Of a DNA stretch of 64,000 nucleotides, positions 43,191-54,305 are shown one piece after another. The notes beneath the pieces were generated by a model, which ran no database searches, was not told the origin of the DNA, and saw only the letters and a list, made by a program, of their open reading frames with translations. How positions within the stretch are numbered: the stretch's first letter is position 1; each line of letters begins with the position of its first letter. The position numbers and the translations under genes were made by a program. The stretch is from contig CM076944.1 of NCBI GenBank assembly GCA_039566865.1, positions 8,020,501 through 8,084,500 on the forward strand, given 5' to 3'. This DNA comes from Aurelia coerulea. Taxonomy: Eukaryota; Cnidaria; Scyphozoa; Semaeostomeae; Ulmaridae.

Positions 43191-43539
43191 TGGAGGCTAT
43201 TTGAAATCGTAAAATTAAGAATCCTGACAATTTTTATTATTGCTAAAGCAATAAATTTGGGATAAATAGACCTCTGAAAGAGGTAAGAAATCAAAGAATT
43301 TGAAGAGAAGAAGCAAGTCAAATTTAATGGATTTTTCAAACTACCATACATCACTTTGGGGCACCAAGGTATAAGGAATTAAGTAGGACGATTAGTAATG
43401 ACAGTTTCCAAATTCGTATTTTGACTGACCTTGACTCTGTGGTAAATTCATCAAATGCTAAGAATTTCGTGAAATTCCAGATCTGTTTTTGTAAAATGAT
43501 ATAACAAAATTTGCTTCCAATCTCTGATCTAATTCACGC
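43191..43539. other. MARCH intron, nothing recognised
   Basis: AT-rich intron sequence without identifiable element or exon. Confidence 0.35.
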
Positions 43540-43615
43540 CCGCGAACCTATACGGACTACTGTGGTGGATACGCCATAACCGGGGCGGGGTATCATGCTT
43601 ACTGTGGTGGAATAT
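43540..43615 (+). repeat. Single-unit relative of the 17.5-kb minisatellite
   Basis: GCGAACCTATACGGACTACT and then GTGGTGGATACGCCAT are shared with 17463-17500. Here the unit occurs only about once, followed by a partial GTGGTGGAATATTAT. This could be the ancestral state of the expanded array. Confidence 0.75.
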
Positions 43616-43876
43616 TATAATTCAGCTATATATCAGCTACATTGAATTAAAGGAGACCTACGAGTTATCCCAGAAATACGTGAGTCAGTCACCGTTTCTT
43701 CTGGTTTTGTGCGATTTACCCCGATGAAAATTCAAGATAATGCTTATTTCTGCCATTAAAATAATGCCAAAAACAGGGAAATGTTCAATAAAGTGTGAAC
43801 CCACGGAGCCTGCTTACCTGGTGGACCGTGTCCAGAATATTGACAACTGAGCAAGCAGTTAAACCTAACTTGAATT

Positions 43877-44213
43877 CCCGGGGGGGGGGGGGGGGGGGTA
43901 CTTGACTTTCAATTGTACGGGGGGGCACTCCAAGAAAAAAAATTGTCACCCGGCTTTAGAAATTTTCCCTCGAAATGATAGCCGGCTTTAGAAAAAATCG
44001 GCGAAAAGCATATCCCAAAACGTAAAAATCGGCAAAAAGCATACCCCTAAACGTAAAACTTCATCGAAAAACAATGAAATAACACGTTTGACAACCGGCT
44101 TTAGAAAAATTGCCATCTTTTAATACCCGGCGGTAAAAAAAAGAGGCGAAAACGATACCCGGAAAGGAGTGCACATGGCGTCAGCAAAATATACTAAGTA
44201 CCCCCCCCCCGGG
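43877..44213. mobile_element. G-run-flanked element with internal repeats, copy A2
   Basis: It begins CCCGG with about 20 G and then TACTTGACTTTCAATTGTAC. It ends with the inverse, TACTAAGTACCCCCCCCC and GGG. Internal units CCGGCTTTAGAAAAAATCGG and CGAAAAGCATACCC recur. GAATTC lies directly outside both ends; it is a palindrome but also a possible 6-bp duplication (TTGAATTC on the inverse side). Confidence 0.7.
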
Positions 44214-44803
44214 CTTGAATTCTTCGAGTAATGTAAAGGACGGGAGCTTGTTAGACGGGAAGGCTTCTTAGAGGGGGGTAAAATACTGGCATTCTAGCAG
44301 ATAAAGGTATAGAGAAGAGCACAGATAAACGTATCAATTTTGAACTAGAATTCACAGGAACTGATGTCTAAGAAACGTCACGTGGAACTGTAACGATCAT
44401 AAACATGATACCAAGACAAAGAATGTTTAAATTCATGTAAAATTCACCCTTTTATGGGGGGGGGGGGGGGTTAATCAAAGATCAACCTTACTCATATATG
44501 GGATTTCTTACCCTGTGTACCAGAGCCAACAAAAATAAAAATAAGAAAAAGAAAAAATTGAGAGGGAGAGAAATGTTCTTTAATTTTTTTGAGGTTCTGG
44601 TATCCAGGGTAGAGACTTCTTTACTTCTGTAAGCCTACTCCTTCCATCTACCATCGCAATTCGTAAAGGACAACAATCAGAATATTTCTATTGGTTTCAT
44701 GTGCTTTTATTCATTGCAGCCAAAACAGTCAGGCGGACAGGGTTCGATCCCAGGTAGAGCCCCATCACTTGAGCGTCATGACAAGGGATCGCGGACTCGA
44801 TTA
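44214..44803. other. MARCH intron with a G run and a tRNA-like fragment
   Basis: A 15-base G run lies at 44456-44470. At 44726-44776 the sequence GGGTTCGATCCC resembles a B-box and is part of a repeat also seen at 15205-15270. No exon recognised. Confidence 0.35.
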
Positions 44804-45069
44804 CCGTAAAAGCTCTATTAAGCCCCGGGGGGGGGGGGGCTTATTTCATTTTGGACACTTTTTAGTCCTTTTTGCACCACATTTTGCGGTTTAATCGTAC
44901 AATTTTACGAGTTAAATACATTAATTCGACAAAGTTTTATCTCAAAACACATCAAAATTAACATGCAAACTTATGTAGCTAAATAAATTGAGAATATTTG
45001 GTAGCCTGTGGAATTTGATATAAGGGGGGGGGCTTAATTGAGAGGGGGGGCTTAATAGAGCTTTTACGG
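44804..45069. mobile_element. 266-bp TA-flanked MITE (CCGTAAAAGC family)
   Basis: The ends are CCGTAAAAGCTCTATTAAGC and its inverse, with TA on both sides. It is highly similar to 2100-2349 in the interior (TTAGTCCTTTTTGCACCACA, ACATGCAAACTTATGTAGCT). It has G-runs of different length behind each end. The translation YRKSSIKP arises from its end. Its last two bases and the TA form the start of the next element's target duplication. Confidence 0.85.
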
Positions 45070-45075
45070 TAGGCC

Positions 45076-45632
45076 CCAGACTGCAGAGTATGGCGAGTGC
45101 ACACCCGAGATTTTTTTCCTGAAATCTCACTGCACACATTAGAAAGGGTGTGGCACACTTGTGATTTGGGTGTGGCTCTATTGTTTGATGATTCTATTGT
45201 GCCACACTGGCAACTGAAGGGCTTCAGATGAAAGCTACGACAGTAATTTTGGAATTTCCGATTTATTTGTAGACTTACTACAATCGTTGTATTTATCACT
45301 GTTAGCAGTCTCATTCATCATCACATTTTGATAAATGGCACCTGGGATTCATTGTACTAAGTCCACAAACTTCCATCGCGTGGAATAAAATTTTTCGGGA
45401 TTTTAGGCCCAAACTCATCAGCCCGAATGAGGGGCAGAAAAGCCTTGGAATTGGTATTTGTTTTTCACATTAATTTTTATCTCTTTTGGTTAGATTTTCT
45501 TATAAATATAAATTTAAAACTCATATGCACACTTGAAGTGCACAATTAAAGAGAAGTGCACACTTGCACACTCGATATTTTGCTCTTGCACACCCGAGAT
45601 CTCGTTGGAAACTGCCGTACTCTGCAGTCCGG
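45076..45632. mobile_element. 557-bp hAT-like MITE, 8-bp TSD GGTAGGCC
   Basis: The ends are CCAGACTGCAGAGTA and the inverse of CCGGACTGCAGAGTA. GGTAGGCC is present at 45068-45075 and 45633-45640. The subterminal GTGCACACCCGAGAT motif is mirrored on the right. The left duplication includes the terminal GG and TA of the preceding MITE, so this element arrived later. The interior has no transposase. Confidence 0.8.
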
Positions 45633-45890
45633 GGTAGGCCTATTCTACTTCTGCGATCCCAGCGCTTGGCGCTAAAAACCGCAACTTCACCTTCACCTTC
45701 ACATATTTATTGTAAGTGCTTCTTAGATGCGATGCTTTTAACATGTATATTTTGTAAGTTTTTATGTAGAGGGTCCCCTTGAAAATCAGCCACTAGGCTG
45801 AAGGGTCTCCCTCCTTAATAAATTGAAATATGAAAATGCGAAAATATATGAAATATAAGAACTGTCGTACCAATAATGAACTTTTCTTAC

Positions 45891-46268
45891 CTTCTGTAAA
45901 GGTTTGAACCCAACAGACTTCACATTGACTTCTGAAAGGCATAATTCACACCGTCTTCGTCTCGTCTTGAAAAACCATTGAAGTAGGCAACTTTCATGAG
46001 CATATTTCGCCGATCCTGAGCATTTGCAAGGTGAGACCAGAGGCTCCGTCCCCCTGTCTAAACAAATCCTGCATATCGATTCGTTTTCAAATGTTCGCAA
46101 ACTTGATTGGCTCACAGGGGAGCAACACTGCTGAGCTTGCATAAGCGTTGAGCTTGTTGCAACTGTTATAACCTCAATTTGATCACGACCATCTTGTGAA
46201 AGAGACATCGCGTCGCTATCGTTAGCATTAGTATCAGCCATTTGGGTCTCTTTGATAAACATAAGCAT
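45891..46268 (-). CDS. MARCH-type membrane E3 ubiquitin ligase, exon 1 (RING-CH)
   Basis: This exon encodes 126 residues if the first ATG (46268) is used; MADTN at 46241 is the alternative start. The donor is AAG|GTAAGA in phase 0. The RING-CH finger has the ligands C66, C69, C81, C83, H91, C94, C107 and C110 in ICRICLDRG, SPCKCSGSAKYAHESC and RRRRCELC. This C4HC3 order, with Trp before the last pair, is diagnostic of the MARCH family, which recruits E2 enzymes to ubiquitinate membrane substrates. The preceding 60 residues are Ser/Thr-rich and probably disordered. An in-frame TAG upstream supports a start in this exon unless an upstream exon splices in. The whole protein would be 409 residues over a 5-kb intron. 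Confidence 0.9.
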
Positions 46269-47560
46269 CGGAGCCAGTTGCTGTAGGTTGATCTGAAAGC
46301 TTCTGAAGAAGACCTACGAAGAAGGGAATTTCTGTCAAAGGCAAAGGTAAATGAATACGAGAACGATCACACTGGGACTTCCTAAAAGGACAGTTTGTTT
46401 GATACCCTCCAGTGTGGGACAATAAATGGTTTCAGTTTTGTGCTGGCGGTGCTGGCAAATGAACAATGCGGCACCATTTCTAATTCACAGGTGACACTTG
46501 ATCAGGAAAGCAAAGAATGTCCTGGATGAGGTAATGTTTCTCTTTGGGAGGAAGAATTTAGATCGGAAGTATCTTTTTTACCACTTTTTGATCCCCAGTA
46601 CTGACCCCGTTTAATACGGAAGCTGAAGATAGAACAAAACAAAATAACTTTACTGAACCAGCACCATTGTCCTTTGTTGTTGTCATTTGCTGCATGGCCC
46701 ATGAAAAAGATATGCCATGTGCGAAGCATGCTGATTGAAAAAGACCCTTCAATTCTTCACGAGGTACAAGTCGCTATATGCTTGGATGCAGGTTGCTGTG
46801 ATAATACCTTCATGTTAGATCTCTCTATCTGTGCCATGTGGGAAATATTGCAGCACAAGTGTTCTAACTGCCTTCGAAACATTGAAGAAGCGTTTTAGGA
46901 GCAAAAAGGAATAATCCGATTCTTTGAGGCCCAAAGAGATATTTGGAAAGTTCTAAGAAATGAAGTTCCGTGAACGTTCGTGGTAGAAAGGATTGATTGC
47001 ACCGGTACCCAACCCAAGGTAGTTCCCCTGGGGAACGACAGCTCGAAGAAAACACCCAAACGCATAACAAAGGTGCAGTATAGCAGGTAGTTTCGCTTAG
47101 CTTTAACAAGCAAACACAAGGGTATATACACGTGTTGCACTATTTTGGTACAATTACTTATGAGGAAATTGAAACCGCTCCCTTCAGAGAACTGAAAGTA
47201 ATCCACAACAAATAAACCGAACCGACCTTTGTATGAAACAAGGAAGTATTTGGAACATTACCAAGTAAGGTTAGCGGACAGTTTAAAAGACCATTTCGAC
47301 AATGGCTATAACTCTAGCAGCTCATTTTTGAAGTTTTTGCAACTGATTAAGCTCCGTCGAACCGGCAAATCAGTGGACTGCAACGATTCATCGTTGCTTT
47401 AGATACATGATATGTCAGAATGAAACACCTCTCAAACTCTGCATGAAACGTTTAAAGCCTCCGACCTAATATGCATGGGTGCCACATTTTGTACAGCGGG
47501 GATTCTGGACAGGGAGCAATGGCGGCATCAGTTGTTGCTGCTGCTGTTGTCTCGTCTAGG
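46269..47560. other. Intergenic, with relic of a TTAA-type hairpin element
   Basis: At about 46670-46752, CATGGCCCATGAAAAAGAT, CATGTGCGAAGCATGCTGA and AGACCCTTCAA are recognisable parts of the 12328-12473 family, but the left half is degraded. No gene recognised. Confidence 0.4.
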
Positions 47561-47619
47561 GTTTCTGTTGTTTAGCAGCATGCGGCTATGCTGGCCTGGC
47601 ATCCAACATGAAACGGATT

Positions 47620-47880
47620 TTAGTATTTTGTCAGTATTTAATCGTTATGTCCAGCTTTTTGTGGTTGTTTATAAGATTGTAGTTGTACCGAGAGCATTTG
47701 CGATATCTTGATCTTTTCCACATTGACGAGTTGCACAAAAGAGGTTCGATTTAAAAGGAGCTAAGCTTTGGAATGAAATCCCTGTTGCATTAAGAAACTC
47801 TCACTCGAAAGCTTCATTCAAAACCAAGGTAAAGATCTACTTTTTGTGCCACAATTACACCCAGTTTCAAATAACAACTA
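47620..47880 (+). pseudogene. Relic of a LINE-type reverse transcriptase C-terminus
   Basis: The plus-strand translation gives ILSVFNRYVQLFVVVYKIVV, then stops, then RFDLKGAKLWNEIPVALRNS and HSKASFKTKVKIYFL. The GAKLWNxIPxxLR...SFKxKVKxY pattern is typical of the C-terminal end of non-LTR retrotransposon ORF2 proteins. Only the end is present and it is broken by stop codons, as expected of a 5'-truncated old copy. The clade cannot be assigned. Confidence 0.6.
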
Positions 47881-47947
47881 AAAAAGTCAATTTTCTTTGC
47901 CCTAAGTACCACCATGTCTTTTTTTCAATGTTATATGTTGTATTCAG

Positions 47948-48112
47948 AGACGTAGGAACCGGGGGGCACTGGGGGCACGTACCCCCCCAAGATTTTGAAA
48001 TAAACAAAGAAGTGCCTTTTTTGTTTTCAGGAAATGCCCCTTTAGCTTAATGGAAAAAGTGCCTTAGAAGTGTCGTGCCCCTCCAAGTTTGAGATGCTTC
48101 CTACGTCCCTGG
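47948..48112. mobile_element. GC-rich short element, ACGTAGGAA ends
   Basis: The ends are GACGTAGGAACC and the inverse CTTCCTACGTC. A G-run and C-run segment follows the left end. A relative with CCGTAGGAAG ends lies at 59030-59186. The middle is non-coding. Confidence 0.55.
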
Positions 48113-48990
48113 TTGTATTTTATTTTAATTCATCTTTGTTAATTATAGAGGTAGGTATGTAGGGTTATAAAATGTATTAGATGGATTTTTAAAATGAAAT
48201 GAACTGAACTGAATTGAACTGTTTGTTCTTAGAAGAATTCATGACGAAGTGCCAAGAAAAATCAATCGAGGAAAGCAAGAAAGCGCAAGTTTTCGGGGAA
48301 ATCACTATTCACGAAGGTACACAGTACATATGATGAAAGACTGCCACAATTTATCAACACTGTACGATGTCAAAAATCAAAAAAACAATTTTGAGTGACC
48401 AGAACATTGAAACTGCAAATTACAACATTTTCTTTATATTTGAATCTAGGCCACACGATTTCTTAATTTTTGCAGCATTGAGCCTACATATTCTTGCATT
48501 GTTTCTTATGAAAACACGTATGTAGCTGAAAACATATGCTCTTTCGTTACTTGACTTAAAAAAAATTAATCGGAAATACTTGGTTTTTAAGCCAGTACGA
48601 ATAGACCAACGGGCGGTTTGCACGTCTGTACCACTATTTAGTAATTCCGTTTACTGACCTCCATATTACTATTTTTAACTCGCGTGTCTTACCAATTTCG
48701 ATCCCCTTTAAGCCTGGTTCACAATAGGGCTTTTAGGTCGATTGGGTCATTCAGAAAGATCCAAAATTTTCCTTGTGCTCCGACTTAAAGGCTAACTGTC
48801 ACAAAAATATAAAAGTTTCCTTGTCACTAACGGCAAGCATGATAATGGGAGATGAATTCTAAGCCAAAGTAAAGGGCGTCACCCCAAACATTTTCCTGGG
48901 GCTTCGCCCCAGGCTCCCTCCTTTCCGTACCCCCAACTTAATTTACCCTGGCCATGCCGCCGGAACCGCGGTAAAATGTTGTCAGTATCA
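48113..48990. other. Intergenic, nothing recognised
   Basis: AT-rich sequence with GAACTGAACTGAATTGAACTG repeats near 48200. A GC-rich patch lies at about 48890-48975. No gene recognised. Confidence 0.35.
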
Positions 48991-48991
48991 C

Positions 48992-49075
48992 TAGTATATT
49001 TTTATAAGAAACTCTTTTGAAGAAGCCAAACTCTCACATCACCAAAAAATCAAGAAACTTAAGTAGAGAAAAAAG
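48992..49075. mobile_element. TAAGAAAC element fragment
   Basis: TATTTTTATAAGAAACTC and AATCAAGAAACTTAAG match one end of the family. The rest is missing. It lies immediately left of a complete copy. Confidence 0.5.
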
Positions 49076-49088
49076 GCTTCAAAAGGCA

Positions 49089-49436
49089 TACGCGTATTTT
49101 TTTTATAAGAAACCGCTTATAAGAAACGGTAGGCTCAATTCTTTGAAACTTAAGAAAGAACTCTACCTGAAATTAAAAAGCGAAGAAACTTTTATCATTT
49201 TGCAGTTATAATTTTCCTATCGCACTCAAAATGTTTTGACACTGTACAGTTATAGCAGCTGTTTGGACATTATTTTGAGTGCGAATTATGTTATTTGATT
49301 GTTTTGCGATCTCAACACTTCCGGCATTAAAGATATAAGAAACACGTAAGAAACTTTTGGTAGCCAAATGACCCAAAAATTTAAGAAACTGCCTACCAGC
49401 CCCGAACCTTAGTTTCTTATGAAAAAAATACGTGTA
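49089..49436. mobile_element. TAAGAAAC-repeat element, copy 7
   Basis: The ends are TACGCGTATTTTTTTTATAA and CTTATGAAAAAAATACGTGTA. The interior (AATTATGTTATTT, TTTGGACATTATTTTGAGTG) is closely similar to 30781-31188 but lacks about 60 bases near 49310, where that copy has GTATAGATAGTATAGACAG. Confidence 0.85.
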
Positions 49437-50168
49437 TGTTCGCTCGGTTTCGTAAATGTATCCCTGCAAAAATTTGAAAATCCAGAAAACCCTGTATTGG
49501 TGTAAGGATCATTCAGTACTGGGTCAATAAACTCTTAGTTCCTTATAAAAATAATTGAACCAGATTGAAACAGAATAAAGAAAAACTAATTGTTTTGAAA
49601 TAAATGTGAAACATACCTTTACGCCCTATAATAGTTTCATTCCCGTTTCATTCCATAGAAAATTCCAGATACATCTCAAACCTGAATTCATGAGGCAGCG
49701 ATATCACTATTTTCAGATCTGCGTCAAAATGAAGAGAAGAAACATTAATTTGATGAATCAGGCCACTCCTTGACCCAAACGACTGCTCGTGAATGTTTTA
49801 ATGCCCATATCCTGTAATTTCCATTCACAGTGAGAACGCAACAGTACCTGTTACGACCAACAAAGTTTGGCTTTAACTACATGAAGAACGCTCCGCAAAA
49901 ACCACCTCCATTTCCGAGCTTATCAACCAAAATTCGAGCAAAAGACAGTGCTCTTTCCTTTCTGCTCGAATTTGCACTCAGAACTTGAAACAGTTTCAAT
50001 AATTAATGAGCGAACTTTTGCAGCCTGGCTGGATAGCAAATTAATTTTAATTCCATTATTGCAAGAGCTCACAAAAATTAATCTTTAATTTATTGTTTTG
50101 TAGGCTTCAATCTCTTTCATTTACAAACATTACAAGGCTATTTGATAGGGTGTGTCCCAAATAAAGTA
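49437..50168. other. Intergenic, nothing recognised
   Basis: AT-rich. A GGGTGTGTCCCAAAT motif at about 50148-50163 may be a degenerate end of the GGGTGTCCC family. No gene recognised. Confidence 0.35.
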
Positions 50169-50565
50169 CCGTAAAAGTTCTATTTAATTCCCTGGGGGCT
50201 TATTCAATGTCAGACACTTCAGAGGGGACTTAAAAGAGAGGGAGTTTGTTCACAAAATGAGATGAAAATGATACATATGATAGCTTTTTTCAAGCTCTTT
50301 TGCATCATATCTTGCGGATTCAACATGCAATTTTACGAATCAAATACATAAACTCGACACAGTTACATCTCAAACCATATAAAAAATTAACATGCAAACT
50401 TATTTAGCTCAATAAATGGAAAATCTTTGGTAACCTCTGGAATTTGATATAAGTTGGGGAGGAATTAAAAGTGAAGGGGGTGTATTAAAAATTTTGGCTC
50501 AGAAGGAAGGGGCTTGTTAGAGAGGGGGCTTAATAGAGAGGGGTGCTTAATAGAGCTTTTTCGGG
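50169..50565. mobile_element. 397-bp CCGTAAAAG-family element (diverged)
   Basis: It begins CCGTAAAAGTTCTATTTAAT and ends TAATAGAGCTTTTTCGG, with TA outside. It is longer than the 250-266-base copies and contains extra GGGG-rich AGAGAGGGG blocks. The GCAAACTTATTTAGCTCAAT segment is shared. Confidence 0.75.
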
Positions 50566-52721
50566 TACTCCTGTTTAAAAATAATCAAAATTTGATTGTC
50601 AAACCTAGGAAAAAGTTTCCTTTTTGACTCGTTTTCTGAGTGCCAGTACCAATTTATAGAACTTAATTTTTTGCGAGTCACTTTAACACTTATTTTCATT
50701 CTATGCTTCAAACGTAGGCCTAGGCCTAGCCACCTTGCGTCACAAAATATGCGTAGCATCGCGTACTCTAGTATTCTGTAAAAGTGAAGCAATCTATTTT
50801 CGAGAGAAAGTAACCTTCTTGTATCGTAGGGCCTGCCGCCTGCTTGGGCAAAATAGGTAGGATGGGGATAAAATACTTAGGTATAGGCTGGGGGTAAAAT
50901 AGGCAGTGTCGATTGGTAAGGAATGGGAGATTGAACTGTTAATCAATAGTTGCAACTTTAAGGAGGGTAGGTGATTTGCACGTATTTCTATATACGCCAT
51001 AAGAAACTGCTAATAAGAAACTGCTTATAACAAACTTAACTCTCAGCTCGCTAAAAAGTAAAGAAATTCAAGTACTTGCAAAATATAACTGGGCTATCTA
51101 TCTTCTGCCCTTCCACTAGCCCGGATTAAGATTAAAACGGGTCAAAACTTATCTTTAAGAAACTACACAACTCAAATGGCAACTCAAAATCTGATCATTT
51201 TTAAAAAGTTCAGTACTGGATGTGGGCCTATCAATATTTCACGTATTTTGCCTTACCCATTTTACCCCATGTAGACCCTATCAGTTTCACAAACGTCCAC
51301 AAACTGACTGAGAAGCAAGTAGGCTATTTCCGAAACCAGTTGGTCTTCACACGACTATTTTCAAAGGTAATGAAATTATGAAGTAGAGTCCTAAAGCGCA
51401 GCAAATCTAGGTTACTTACCAAATTTAGGCCTTCTCTTAATCAAAACAATCAATACTGAAATTGTTTCAAAAGTTCAATCTGAGCAAATGATTCCCTTTC
51501 GATGTTTTGTTGCTAGCTACCAGGAAATGCACTCATCAAAGACATTTCACTGAATAAGTCGAACCCCAAGAAAACGAATCACCCTTCCGTGCCATGGGAA
51601 ATATCAAATTGAAAACCAGACTGAAATTTTTTGAAATTAACAAGAAAACTTCACATTGATATTCTCATGAGCTTTCTTTCGGTTGTTGATTGTACTTTTT
51701 GTTCCCTTGAGAACGATAACCAACATCGGAGAGACAGGCAGAACCAGACATGCCCAAGGAAAGTTCTTACTTCGTTAAAACCTGGTTCCCACCCAGCGAT
51801 AATGGGCGATAAAGGGCGATAATGCATGAGCGATTGACTTCTTCCACCAGATAGCAGCTGGGAACAAAATTAATTAGTCTGCCTGGCAGGAACGCCGGAG
51901 AGGGGGGGGCGCGGGGGGGCAAGCGCCCCTCCTGCCCTTTCCTAGCGGGGGCAAGGGGGGCAAAAGTGCCCTTTCAATGAAAAACAATAATTTACTTTGA
52001 AACTTGATAGAAAAGCCGCCATAGCTTCATTCCCTTATCAGAAACACACCAGTAACGAAAAATGACTGGCAATTGCAACTTCAAAATAAGCAATATGCGA
52101 TTTTATGCGATTCGGAATGAGGACATGTGGAGAAATAGCCGAAAAATTTTGTAAAAGAACATTATTAATGTTCGTTAAAACGTTTTTGATAGCATTTTAA
52201 GCCAATCTAAAGGGCGTGGTCACAAAAATTTTCCCGGGGGAGTACCCCCGGACCCCCCAATTTTTAGGCTCGCTTCGCTCGCCTTCGGTCTCGATTGCCC
52301 TTACGTTCCTAGTCGCCCCCCTTGCCCTACCATCGCTCCGGCGTCCCTGCTGCCTGGTTCATTATTATCGCCCACAATCGTGTAATAGTAGGAGAGGCTA
52401 AGCATCGCTCGCTCTTATAAAGATATTCAATGGGCCTATTAGCAATAAGATGGAATAGGTATTTATCACTCCTTTCGTCCATCAACCAATTGCTCAACTC
52501 AAATCAATGAATGCGAAGTTTGACATGTATCAAAATTGACGAAAGAAGGAAGACAAGACACGACAAAGCACAGACATTCAGGAAGTGGGAACCCTGGGAA
52601 GTGTTGTCCGTTCATAGCCTACAGTTTACAGTAAAAATGTCCACGTTTTGTTCGGTTTCGTTTCGTTTCGTTTCGCTTCGTTTCGTTTTCGTTACGTCGA
52701 ATATGAGAAGCCTACGAAGCC
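50566..52721. other. Intergenic repeats
   Basis: Contains a partial TAAGAAAC element at about 50980-51230 (GCTAATAAGAAACTGC, GTACTTGC). At 51777-52385 a GGTTCCCACC-type repeat carries GGGCGATAA motifs and a GC-rich insertion. A TTCGTTTCGTTTCG microsatellite lies at 52648-52690. No gene recognised. Confidence 0.45.
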
Positions 52722-53145
52722 TACACGTTTTCTTTATAAGAAACTGGTTTATAAGAAACTAGTACTACGATGACCAAAAATTTAAGAAACTATAGTACTA
52801 CGCTCAAGAACAGTTAAGAAACTCTGAAACGTCATATCTGTATGTCTCTCTTATTCTATGTCTCTCTAACAAAGGTGCCTTCGTATTTTCTTGACTTTTA
52901 ACTGCAAAATTGGTAAATTTTTGCCTTGATGTGAATGGCTTCTTCTTGATGACAATGTCAATGCAAAATGGAAGCCCTTTCTCGAGAAGAAGGCTCAACT
53001 TCGAACACTACCGCAATTTTAGGCCCAAAAAATAAGAAACTAATTAAGAAACTTTTACTACTAAAACACCGAAATTTTCATGCGAAATTAAGAAACTTTT
53101 AGTACTAAGTGCTGATCCAAGTTTCTTATAATAAAAAAACGTGTA
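52722..53145. mobile_element. TAAGAAAC-repeat element, copy 8 (best example)
   Basis: The ends are TACACGTTTTCTTTATAAGA and TTCTTATAATAAAAAAACGT then GTA. Seven TAAGAAAC octamers occur in direct orientation and one inverted at the right terminus. Related to copy 2 at 6956-7350. The interior shows no coding capacity. Confidence 0.85.
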
Positions 53146-53395
53146 CTACGTAAACAAAGGAGAAATCTTTTAGAAACTCAAACACAAGCAGATGCAGCCT
53201 TTCTATTTTATGTTAAATCATATGATCAAAGTAAGGTCAAGGGCAATAACATTTTAATTTGCACCTATGCTACAAAAATGGGGTTCCATCCACAACCAGT
53301 TGTTTGGAAGAAGACTGAGCATTTACAATAATTTTCTTTGAAATATATTTGGTTCTAAAATTTGTAGTAGGTTTTCCTAAGTTTAGGCCAAATTT

Positions 53396-53456
53396 AGCCT
53401 GCGTGCAGAGCTGCAGACTCAACTCCGAGGAGTTGAGTCTACACGCAGGCTAGCCT
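53396..53456. mobile_element. 61-bp hairpin MITE (AGCCTGCGTGCAGA family)
   Basis: TAGCCTGCGTGCAGA and its inverse TCTACACGCAGGCTA bracket a central ACTCAACTCC/GGAGTTGAGT inverse. The element is little more than its two arms. Confidence 0.7.
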
Positions 53457-53834
53457 AATCCCGATGGTAAAGTTTCTTGCAGAGTTTCTTAAATTTCACA
53501 AAACTGAATTATCAAAGTTGATAGAGGACCGCATGGTTTGCGGCCATATCTTACAAAACAGAAGCAAGAATTACCAAAAGAACTATCATGAAATCAAGGA
53601 ACGCGTTTGTGGGGTATTGTTGATAATTGGTAATTTTGTTACAGTGATGTTTGCGACTAGACTTTTCAAAACCTCATTTCTCTGTAAGTAGATCTGACAA
53701 TGAACTGATTTGAACTCTAGCCTAAGTTTTACTTCTTCAGAGATCTTCAGATTCCAAGGTATACCATCTGGAGTGCGATCTAGAGTGTGCCAAAAAAGGA
53801 TTTGCCTATTAAGCTCTACAGTACTAATCCAATC

Positions 53835-54305
53835 CAATCTCATATAGCTTCAAACCATCGGCGACCTGCTGGCGACCCATCGGCGACCCACCGGCGATCT
53901 TGCTCCGGTAGTCTAATTTTAATGAGAACACTCAGCGCCGATGGGGCGCCGACTGCCGGCGTCCTGCCGCAGTCATTCGAAAAAGTTGAGCTGAGTTCAA
54001 CTTTTTCACTCTGCTGCGGCACCGGCGCTAATGAAAATTGTATGAGAACATGAGGCGGCGCACTGCCGGCGATGCGTCAGCGAATCATTTGCATTCCCTT
54101 GGATCAGGTGACCATAGCAAGCCAATCAAATACGAGGATCAGCGGGGAATGCACACTGAGATATTGCTGACGGCGCCTTGCCGGCAACATGTCGCTGATA
54201 AGTCGCCGATGGGTCGCCGACGAGTCGCCGGCAGTTCAACTTTTGCAACGCAGTAGTGACGCCGATGGGTCGCCGTCGGGTTGAGATTATATGAGAACCA
54301 GGCTT
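53835..54305. mobile_element. GC-rich fold-back repeat with CGGCGACC units
   Basis: The outer arms ATCTCATATAGCTTCAAACC and GGTTGAGATTATATGAGAAC are approximate inverses. Inside, CATCGGCGACCC and its inverse recur many times, and CAAAAGTTGAACTG-type inverse pairs flank the centre. GC content is far above the surroundings. The boundaries are approximate. Confidence 0.55.

Noticed and set aside
44726..44776. A tRNA gene suggested by GGGTTCGATCCC
   Set aside because: No acceptor stem, anticodon arm or proper spacing can be drawn; at most a SINE relic.
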